From CAZCBX01 sp964497185 (GTDB lineage Bacteria; Bdellovibrionota_G; JALEGL01; JAGRMV01): a stretch of DNA of 64,000 bases. Below are positions 57,862 through 64,000 of this stretch, in pieces (within the stretch, counting starts at the first letter, position 1; every line of letters begins with the position of its first letter). The stretch spans positions 134,585-198,584 of the forward strand of contig CAZCBX010000003.1 in NCBI GenBank assembly GCA_964497185.1, read 5' to 3'. The position numbers and the translations under genes are program-made. Below the pieces are notes generated by a model that was not told the origin of the DNA, did no database searches, and saw only the letters and a program-made list of their open reading frames with translations.

Positions 57862-58668
57862 TTACCAGTATTCTTCGGTATGGATGTTGCCGGGCTGTCT
57901 GCCCTTTTGCACCACAAATTTCTGTGTTTGCAGATGCATCAATGCTTGATCAATCATGGCGGGGTTGCCACACAAAAAGACATCGGTGTTGTCGGGTAAA
58001 AATTCAATGCCCCATTGTTTTTCAAGGCTGCCCTCAAACAAAATGTGTTGAATGTACCCTTTCTGGCCCTGCCATGTGGGGTCATCACGAGACAATACGG
58101 GGACATAATGAAAATTGGGATGGGTTTGATCCAAGTCTTCCAAATACCTGCGGTAGCCTAGATCCGATGCGTGGCGCACGCCGTGGGCCACAATCACATG
58201 ACGCGAAGAAAATCCATCGAAGGTGTCATGTTTTAGCATGCTGATATAGGGTGCCAAGCCCGTGCCGGTGGACATCAAAAGCAAATGACGGTCGGTCGGA
58301 ATGTCCTGGAGGGTAAATCGGCCCACGGCTTTGGGTGAGATGTACAACCGATCACCTGGGCTTAGGGCAAAAAGCCGAGAAGTTAATGCCCCATCGGGTA
58401 CGAGCGCCAAGTAAAACTCCAGCTCATCTTGGCTGGGTGGCGATGCAATGGAATAGGCACGGCGTATCCAGCTGCCTTCGGGTTGCGCCTGCGCTTCTGC
58501 AAGGCATTGCGCAGCACGTGGATGGGTGGCAGGTAGACCAAGGGTTGCATATTGGCCTGGTTCAAAGGTGCGAAAAGGCTCATCGGTTTTCACCCGTAGA
58601 ATCATCAAATGATCGGTTAATAATTCGATGGATGAAGCCGTTGCATTGGCTTGAATCGATTTGGCCAT
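57862..58668 (-). CDS. fpr: Ferredoxin/flavodoxin-NADP reductase
   Basis: 268 aa flavoenzyme moving electrons between NADPH and ferredoxin or flavodoxin. Seen: FAD-binding RRAYSIAS (around residue 69), GDRLYISPKAVGRFTL, NADP-binding MSTGTGLAPYISML, CGNPAMIDQALMHL and the C-terminal EEYW typical of bacterial FNRs. Monocistronic; divergent from the PilZ gene across 165 bp. Confidence 0.93.
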   Translation of the reverse strand: MAKSIQANATASSIELLTDHLMILRVKTDEPFRTFEPGQYATLGLPATHPRAAQCLAEAQAQPEGSWIRRAYSIASPPSQDELEFYLALVPDGALTSRLFALSPGDRLYISPKAVGRFTLQDIPTDRHLLLMSTGTGLAPYISMLKHDTFDGFSSRHVIVAHGVRHASDLGYRRYLEDLDQTHPNFHYVPVLSRDDPTWQGQKGYIQHILFEGSLEKQWGIEFLPDNTDVFLCGNPAMIDQALMHLQTQKFVVQKGRQPGNIHTEEYW

Positions 58669-58833
58669 GGGTTTAACATATGCACAATCGCGTAAAGGGT
58701 CGATATTTTTTTTCTTTGAGGCAAAATTTTCTCTCTGGCTGAATCGTGGATGCCCCCCTTGGCTATTTTTTCGTGTAGGATACGGATATTCTTGTTTATG
58801 TTTTTACCATTTTCACTATAATTAAATTCGCTC

Positions 58834-60195
58834 ATGGCCACCCCAAAATCTTCTAAAACCCGATTGGCACAGCGGTTTCCTTATTTGGAGCCGGGCGTGG
58901 CGTTGTATCAGGGTCAAAAGTACCCCATCAAGATCAAAGCACTGGGCCAAGACGGCATTTTGTTTAAATGCACCCACCCCATTGCAGCAGGTGAACATGT
59001 TGGCCTGGGGTGGCGTGATGAGCAAGCGGGCATCATCCGCGGCACTTTTGCCATTTTGGCGCAGCGACAAACGCCCAAAAAAACCACATGGTATTATTAT
59101 GCGCGCTTTATAAAGATTGATGAGGAGGTGCAAAAAGCCATTGTGCAAATCATCAGCCGTATTCGCCAAAGCAGCTCTGATCGAACCCGCGTCACCTTGG
59201 CACACATTGAACAAGTGGTGGCGTTGGGACCCGCCATTTTTTCAACGCCCCGACAGCAAATTGAATCGTTGGAAGCGGTTCACCTGTTAGACACCATCTC
59301 AGCCGAACAGTTGCAATTTTTAACCCAGCCTCAGAGCGATGAAGAAGAAGATTTGCAAGCGTTGCAAACGCTCTCTTTGCAAGCACGTATGATTTATCAA
59401 TACTTGGACCATGCACCCACCCTGCCCGTGGAAGATATGAAGAAAATCATCGAGCAAACGCGTCGTTGTTTAAAAGCCATTGTCGCGCTTGAAAAAACGG
59501 AGGGCTTTGCCAAACGGGCCGATGCTTCCGATGAAGAAATCACCGAAAATCCCAAAACCGAAGCATTGCATCGATATCTGATCATTGCCAGCAATCAAAC
59601 CTATGAAACAATTTCTCAAATATACACGTATTTTGAACAAGGGGAGTGGCTAGAGGCCGTCAAGCCCTACCATTCCATCCGCGAAGACCTGCAAATCATG
59701 CAGGATGGCATTGCAGCCATTGAAAAACTGTTTAAAGAAGAATTTGAAATTTCTTACGATGAAACGTCTTTTGGCGAAGCGGTGCTGGCCAAAACCATCA
59801 TGGAAGAAACAAATCCCAAAAAACCCACACCCATGGCCGCGTGGGAGAGTCCTCAAACCAAAGGTAAATCATGGGGCAAAACCATTTTTGCTTTTCTGCT
59901 TATGGGGGGTCTTGTTTTTCGATTATGGATGATGTTTGGTGACGATGGCAACATTCAAAAAAAGCTTCAAAGCCAATTGCCTCTGCCCATCCCTACCGCG
60001 CGCATCGCTGAAAATGGACAAAGCTTGATCATTGTTTTTGGTCCAGAACAATGGACTTTAGCCGACGAGGCCACCCGCAAAAATGCGCAAGAACAGGTTG
60101 AACAATTTTTACAAACAAGTCGCTACATTAGTGCATTTGCGTATGCTGACGATCAGAAACTTGTTTTTGCACGAACCAAACAAAGCACGCAATAA
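58834..60195 (+). CDS. PilZ-like protein with C-terminal TM (paralogue, degenerate c-di-GMP motif)
   Basis: 453 aa. Same architecture as 37858-39204: N-terminal PilZ-like domain, helical middle of about 230 residues, TM at 349-368 (TIFAFLLMGGLVFRLWMMF), and an 80-residue tail (LPLPIPTARIAENGQSLIIV). The RxxxR motif is present (Arg10-Arg14, RLAQR), but the second motif reads ALGQDG where NxSxxG is expected, so c-di-GMP binding is doubtful. A TATAAT lies at 58817-58822. The next gene is pilin-like, so the protein may be tied to pilus function. Confidence 0.72.
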   Translation: MATPKSSKTRLAQRFPYLEPGVALYQGQKYPIKIKALGQDGILFKCTHPIAAGEHVGLGWRDEQAGIIRGTFAILAQRQTPKKTTWYYYARFIKIDEEVQKAIVQIISRIRQSSSDRTRVTLAHIEQVVALGPAIFSTPRQQIESLEAVHLLDTISAEQLQFLTQPQSDEEEDLQALQTLSLQARMIYQYLDHAPTLPVEDMKKIIEQTRRCLKAIVALEKTEGFAKRADASDEEITENPKTEALHRYLIIASNQTYETISQIYTYFEQGEWLEAVKPYHSIREDLQIMQDGIAAIEKLFKEEFEISYDETSFGEAVLAKTIMEETNPKKPTPMAAWESPQTKGKSWGKTIFAFLLMGGLVFRLWMMFGDDGNIQKKLQSQLPLPIPTARIAENGQSLIIVFGPEQWTLADEATRKNAQEQVEQFLQTSRYISAFAYADDQKLVFARTKQSTQ

Positions 60196-60208
60196 CCAAG
60201 GAGCTCCA

Positions 60209-60928
60209 TTGACCCATTCACAACTTTTCCAAACATTTACTGCAGATCGAAAACGCGGCTTTAGCTTGGTTGAGCTCATGATCGCTGTTGCGATCATCGG
60301 GCTTTTGGTTAGCATTGTGGTCCCTGCTTTTACGTTGTACTATCAGCGCGCCAAATCCATTGAAGCGCTGCAGAGCATGGGCTTGTTTCATCAAAGCCAA
60401 TACGTCACCTTTCAGAACACCCAACGTTTTGGCAATTGCGAAACCCTTAGTTCCATGTCGCCTGCTGAGCGAAACAGCTGGGCCGCAGGCAACAAAACCC
60501 CCGTTCGACCCATATGCACCAACGGAACTGATTTTCCACTGCCGGACAATGCCTTTAGTCCTTTTATTTACCAGACCATTTCTGGCAAGTACGCCGCGAG
60601 CAACACGCTGGATCCGGCCGTGCCCGCAGCTGAAAACAGCCCCACCAGTGCCACTTGGTTTGGACTCAAAAGTCCCTCCATTGGTGCCTGCTTAAATGAA
60701 AATTCCATCACAGAAGTTACGGGCACTTCGTTGGGCTTAAGCGCATCTCCCTCCGCCAATTATGCCTATTATGCTTTTGTGGCCACCGCCAACTTCAATG
60801 GCGGCGAAGATTTTTCATCCATTGGCAGTGACAGCTGTTTTGTAGCGTTTCGTTATGCCGTCTACGATCGAGACCTGAATGAAGAAGTGTTGGTCAGTCC
60901 CATCATCGTATACTCGAGCAATCAATAA
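60209..60928 (+). CDS. Type IV pilin-like prepilin
   Basis: 239 aa from a TTG start with AAGGAG five bases upstream. Seen: a 17-residue leader ending in RKRG, then FSLVELMIAVAIIGLLVSIVV: the prepilin peptidase site (Gly/Phe) with Glu5 and the conserved hydrophobic helix, followed by a beta domain with four Cys. Pilin or pseudopilin of a type II/IV machine; no other pilus gene is in the window. 13 bp after the PilZ paralogue and 1-bp overlap with srkA (TAATG), implying an operon. A longer frame from 60083 runs inside the PilZ gene and is rejected. Confidence 0.85.
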   Translation: MTHSQLFQTFTADRKRGFSLVELMIAVAIIGLLVSIVVPAFTLYYQRAKSIEALQSMGLFHQSQYVTFQNTQRFGNCETLSSMSPAERNSWAAGNKTPVRPICTNGTDFPLPDNAFSPFIYQTISGKYAASNTLDPAVPAAENSPTSATWFGLKSPSIGACLNENSITEVTGTSLGLSASPSANYAYYAFVATANFNGGEDFSSIGSDSCFVAFRYAVYDRDLNEEVLVSPIIVYSSNQ

Positions 60929-61995
60929 TGTCGGATGCACCCTCTAAGCCCTCCGCAGTTCATGCGTGGGGTCAAGCTGAAACTCAATTTTTCTATTCGC
61001 TCACGCCCGAAACCATCTTGCACGCCATGGAAAGCATCGGGTACGAAACCACAGGTCGTTACAACGCCCTTAACAGCATGGAGAATCGTGTATTTGATGT
61101 CGAGATTTACACTGAGGGAGAAGACACCACTTCCCTGATTGGCAAATTTTATCGACCTGGACGCTGGACCCAAGCACAAATTTTAGAAGAGCATGCCTTT
61201 TTACAGCAGCTGGTCGATCATGAAATTCCGGTTGTGGCGCCCATTGTTCGCAACAACCAAACACTTTTTTCAGTGCCCGGTCACCACCTGTGGTTTTGTG
61301 TATTTCCCAAGAAGGGCGGCCACGCTCCACAAGATCCCTCTGAAGAAACCCTGGCAATGTTGGGAAGATTGTTGGGCCGCATGCACGGCGTGGGCAAAGC
61401 AGGTGTAGCAGAACACCGCGTTCGACTCAATCCCGAAACCTATGGATTGCAAAACTTGCAATCTCTGCTGCAGGATCGACGCATTGGCATGGCTTACGAG
61501 TCAGATTATTGCAAACTGGTGGAACAAATTTGTCACATGACCGAGCCATGGTTTGAAGCAGTGGACATGCACCGCATTCACGGGGATTGCCACCACGGCA
61601 ATGTTTTGTATCGTCCGGACACCGGATTGTTTTTCATTGATTTTGACGACATGGTTACTGGACCGGCGGTGCAAGATGTATGGCTTTTGGTCTCTGGTGA
61701 TGACGCCCATGCCCTGGCCCAACGACAACACTTATTAAACGCGTATCAAACCATGCTGGATTTCGACCATCAAAGTTTACGGCTGATTGAACCCTTACGG
61801 GCTTTGCGCTACATTCATTTTTCTGCTTGGATCAGCAAGCGCTGGGAAGACCCTTCATTTCAGCAGGCGTTTCCCTACTTTGGCACCGATCAGTACTGGG
61901 CCACTCAGGTTCAGGACTTGCGCATTCAACTGCAAAAAATCCAAATGAGCACCACACATTCACCGTTGGACTATTCAAAAAATTCACATTTTTAA
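60928..61995 (+). CDS. srkA: SrkA/RdoA-type stress-response kinase
   Basis: 355 aa serine/threonine kinase of the choline-kinase-like fold (YihE). Seen: ETTGRYNALNSMENRVFDVEI, GKFYRPGRWTQAQILEEHAFL, catalytic loop RIHGDCHHGNVLY and metal-binding FIDFDDMVTGPAVQDVW, then RYIHFSAWISKRW. YihE protects cells under envelope or oxidative stress. TAATG overlap with the pilin-like gene. No terminator after it; repeat elements follow. Confidence 0.92.
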   Translation: MSDAPSKPSAVHAWGQAETQFFYSLTPETILHAMESIGYETTGRYNALNSMENRVFDVEIYTEGEDTTSLIGKFYRPGRWTQAQILEEHAFLQQLVDHEIPVVAPIVRNNQTLFSVPGHHLWFCVFPKKGGHAPQDPSEETLAMLGRLLGRMHGVGKAGVAEHRVRLNPETYGLQNLQSLLQDRRIGMAYESDYCKLVEQICHMTEPWFEAVDMHRIHGDCHHGNVLYRPDTGLFFIDFDDMVTGPAVQDVWLLVSGDDAHALAQRQHLLNAYQTMLDFDHQSLRLIEPLRALRYIHFSAWISKRWEDPSFQQAFPYFGTDQYWATQVQDLRIQLQKIQMSTTHSPLDYSKNSHF

Positions 61996-62050
61996 AACAA
62001 TATAGTTATTTAAATTAAGTGAGACAATACATAGGGTACCACAAACCGAG

Positions 62051-62132
62051 GTCACTTTTCCGCTTACCCTTCGGGTAAGACGAAAAAGGTGACATAAGCC
62101 GCGTTGTAGCTCGCTTGCGCTCACACAACGGC
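62051..62132. repeat. Two large hairpins 3' of srkA
   Basis: Hairpin A (62051-62093): outer arms GTCAC / GTGAC and inner CTTACCC-TTCG-GGTAAG. Hairpin B (62098-62132): arms GCCGCGTTGT / ACAACGGC with one bulge around a nested stem. They lie 55 bp after srkA, directly before another hairpin element (62139-62312), and could slow or end srkA transcription. The interval 61996-62394 holds no gene. Confidence 0.6.
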
Positions 62133-62138
62133 TAAAGA

Positions 62139-62312
62139 TTTTTTATTGTGTCAAGGCCATCCGTGAGGGAATATACAGGCAAATGCGTTTAAGCATTTGC
62201 TTGCCCGAGGGAGTAATATATAGCAAAGCACAATCAGCCTCTTACGCAAGCGCAGCGTACCCTCGTACGTGAGCATTGCGTAAGTAGGCGAGAACGCTGA
62301 CACAATGAAAAA
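62139..62312. repeat. Dispersed hairpin element, copy at 62 kb
   Basis: 174 bp with 15-bp arms (62139-62153 and 62298-62312), again differing at one G-U-compatible position and unrelated in sequence to the arms near 27 kb. Inside are the shared blocks: AGGCCATCC, hairpin GCAAATGC / GCATTTGC, GGAGTAATATA, core hairpin CGTAC-CCTC-GTACG followed by TGAG, and GCGAGAACGC before the right arm. The closest interior match is the copy at 26665. Confidence 0.72.
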
Positions 62313-62394
62313 GATCCGGTTTCGCCCGGTTTCACTCTTAAATGACTATACATTCCATTTGCCAAGCGCATGGAGATCTCATACATTTGTTTGC

Positions 62395-63184
62395 ATGGAA
62401 CATTTGGCCACCTTGCTTATGCTGATCCTGCTTCAAGCGGTTCTTGGGTTTGACAACTTGCTTTACATTTCACTCGAATCCAAAAGGGCGCCCAAAGAAT
62501 CTCAGCGCAAAGTTCGTATTTCTGGCATTGGCGTGGCCATTGTGCTTCGCATTGTTTTACTTTTTGTTTTAACCAAGATGGTGGCCGCCTTTCAAACGCC
62601 ATGGTTTGGGGTGGACTTTGATCCATGGATTCACGCCAGCGTCAATGGCCACAGTTTAATCGTATTGATTGGTGGCATTTTTATTTTGTACACCGCCCTT
62701 AAAGAAATTTGGCACATGATCGCGCTGGATCAAATGAGTGAACATGAAAAAGAACAAGCCACCAAAACCGCTTTTGAAGTCACCACCTGGATTGTGCTCA
62801 TGAACTTAGTTTTTTCTTTTGATTCCATTTTAAGTGCCATGGCGCTCACCGAAGTTTTTTGGATTATGGCCGTAGCCATTGTCATCAGTGGCCTGCTGAT
62901 GATTTTTTTAGCCGAGTCGGTGGCAAAGTTTTTTAGAAAAAAACCGCATGTACGAAGTGTTGGGTTTGTTTGTATTGTTTGTGGTGGGCATCATGCTGAT
63001 CACCGAAGGCGCGCATTTGGCACATTTGGATTTTATGAACAAACCCATCGTGCCCATGAGCAAAACCACTTTTTATTTTGTCATTGGTATTTTGGTGGTC
63101 ATTGATTTGGTTCAGAGTCGGTATCAGAAGAAACTGATCAGAGAGCAAAAAGACCTTTTGACCCACCTCACACGCCTGCAATAA
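62395..63184 (+). pseudogene. TerC-family membrane protein gene split by a one-base frameshift
   Basis: Integral membrane protein of the TerC family (implicated in metal/tellurite resistance and metal export). First frame, from ATG 62395: LLQAVLGFDNLLYISLES, NLVFSFDSILSAMALTEVFW with the two conserved Asp, and AESVAKFFRKK. The frame then shifts at an A7 run (62937-62943): the reading frame from 62948 continues MYEVLGLFVLFVVGIMLITEGA...FYFVIGILVVIDLVQSRYQKKL, the normal TerC C-terminus. The required shift is +1 (one extra A). Sequencing error, mutation or phase variation cannot be told apart. Overlaps convergent marC by 17 bp. Confidence 0.8.
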
Positions 63185-63875
63185 ACGCTTTAAAACCAGC
63201 GGCGATCATTTCTACGGCAATGGCTCCGACAAACAGGCCCATGACCCGGTTCATCACGCGGATACCCGACTCTCCCACCAAACGCAAAAGACGGCCAGAA
63301 TACGCCAAAATATAATAGGTTAAAGTGGATACCAACGCGACCAGAACCATCACCGCTACCACTTGAGCCCACCCTTGCGCGCGAGCCATGGTTAGAATCA
63401 CCACCGTAATGGATCCAGGCCCTGCCAACAAAGGGATGGCCAGCGGAATAACCGATATGTCATCCTTATCCATTGAATCTTCTCGCTCTTCCGGCAACGT
63501 TTTTGCGCGAACGTTGGCACCGCGCAACATTTCCAATGCCACCAAAAATACAAAAACACCCCCCGCAATCTGAAAAGAGTGTACCGAGATGCCCATGATG
63601 TCGAAAATAATTTGCCCGGTGAGCGCAAATAACAAAAGCACCATAAAGACTGCTTTGGCAGTGCGTTTGGCCATCACTGCGCGGTGTTTCGACGAGTGCG
63701 CGATTTCAGGATGGCTTAAGAAAAAAGCGGTCGCCCCCAGCGGGTTGAGCGTGGTAAACAACGACAGAAACCCAACCGACAAAAAAAGACCCGAAGTGTG
63801 AATCAGAGACATCATTTCTCTGACTGGCACGCCAAACACGCTTGCTTGCGTAAAGTGATCGATCAACCCATGCAT
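63168..63875 (-). CDS. marC: MarC-family membrane protein
   Basis: 235 aa, six membrane helices. Seen: TTLNPLGATAFFLSH in helix 1-2, IFDIMGISVHSFQIAGGVFVFLVALEML, the conserved SVIPLAIPLLAGPGSITVVILTMA, and a C-terminal RVMGLFVGAIAVEMIAAGF. The family is often called MarC/UPF0056; a resistance role was once proposed and later doubted. Convergent with the terC-like gene. Confidence 0.88.
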   Translation of the reverse strand: MHGLIDHFTQASVFGVPVREMMSLIHTSGLFLSVGFLSLFTTLNPLGATAFFLSHPEIAHSSKHRAVMAKRTAKAVFMVLLLFALTGQIIFDIMGISVHSFQIAGGVFVFLVALEMLRGANVRAKTLPEEREDSMDKDDISVIPLAIPLLAGPGSITVVILTMARAQGWAQVVAVMVLVALVSTLTYYILAYSGRLLRLVGESGIRVMNRVMGLFVGAIAVEMIAAGFKAFIAGV

Positions 63876-63941
63876 GTACCCTTCTATAGAGCTTCAAACA
63901 TGCAATGACCAGTTAAGATATGGTTTAAATGCTTTGCCGGT

Positions 63942-64000
63942 TTATCCCAAAAACGGATACCGATAATCGGTTGCCGGAACAAAGGTTTCTTTGATCGTGC
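63942..64000 (-). CDS. C-terminal end of a gene running off the right edge
   Basis: On the minus strand a frame open from 64000 reads TIKETFVPATDYRYPFLG and stops with TAA at 63942. The residue mix is protein-like, but 18 residues are too few to assign a family. Could be spurious. Confidence 0.35.
   Translation of the reverse strand, partial: TIKETFVPATDYRYPFLG

Noticed and set aside
60083..60208. N-terminal extension of the pilin-like protein
   Set aside because: The region belongs to the 3' end of the PilZ gene; the prepilin leader with its own ribosome site starts at the TTG at 60209.
62305..62394. Earlier ATG for the terC-like gene
   Set aside because: It begins in the right arm of the repeat element and adds 30 residues with no match to TerC proteins; the family N-terminus is at 62395.
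62930..62950. Programmed -1 frameshifting at the terC A run
   Set aside because: The correct continuation is in the +1 (or -2) frame, so a standard slippery A_AAA_AAC -1 event would not rejoin it.

Overview
The window is a bacterial chromosome segment of moderate G+C with dense, mostly housekeeping genes and short intergenic gaps. Lipoproteins with lipoboxes, an apolipoprotein N-acyltransferase, a beta-barrel outer-membrane protein and a periplasmic chaperone show a Gram-negative envelope. A 6S RNA, a sigma-54 promoter, PilZ proteins, a type IV pilin-like protein and a eukaryote-length PurB would fit a deltaproteobacterium-like lineage (for example Bdellovibrionota or Myxococcota in the wide sense). 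That placement is inference; no 16S rRNA is present.

Layout. 0-9.2 kb: tsaD (cut at the left edge), rsmA, a short-chain dehydrogenase, a deoxynucleoside kinase, enolase, a DUF748 envelope protein, a ParD/ParE module, purB and proS. 9.3-14.9 kb: two unknown membrane proteins, then phoH(ybeZ)-ybeY-lnt and a membrane-anchored coiled-coil protein in one coupled run. 15-18.5 kb: two surface lipoproteins, the second behind a clear sigma-54 promoter with an upstream palindrome pair. 18.5-24.6 kb, minus strand: amidase, mutS, a SnoaL-like protein, rhomboid protease, a 54-aa membrane protein and dcd. 24.8-31.7 kb: thyA-folA, a cluster of hairpin-like repeat elements, the ATGA-coupled panB-coaX-coaBC-panC operon, and a probable 6S RNA. 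31.8-40.6 kb: esterase, bolA, thiopurine methyltransferase-like gene, queuosine-precursor transporter, GH31 glycosidase, a PilZ-TM protein and a purine permease.

40.67-43.53 kb: tRNA-Trp(CCA) followed by a 2.75-kb AT-rich island bounded by a 45-bp duplication of the tRNA 3' part. It carries a compact minus-strand operon (TIGR04255-like protein, HTH protein, an unknown protein apparently split by a frameshift) behind three 10-bp tandem repeats, and no integrase. This is the best candidate for an undescribed accessory system.

43.6-52.1 kb: metallophosphoesterase, DUF421, HPF-like, a PpiC lipoprotein, then a probable surface-structure locus: lipoprotein, PapD-like chaperone, a large outer-membrane protein combining a secretin-type pilus N-domain, a barrel and SdrD/Cna-B-like repeats, and two homologous secreted subunits on the opposite strand. 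52.5-57.7 kb: one 1734-aa exported protein of unknown function. 57.9-64 kb: ferredoxin-NADP reductase, a second PilZ-TM paralogue, a pilin-like protein, srkA, another hairpin element, a frameshifted terC-family gene and marC.

Two patterns cut across the gene map. One is a family of dispersed elements (26.7-27.2 kb and 62.1-62.3 kb) whose arms differ in sequence but stay complementary around a conserved core. The other is a pair of PilZ-TM paralogues 20 kb apart, only one of which keeps the full c-di-GMP motif.
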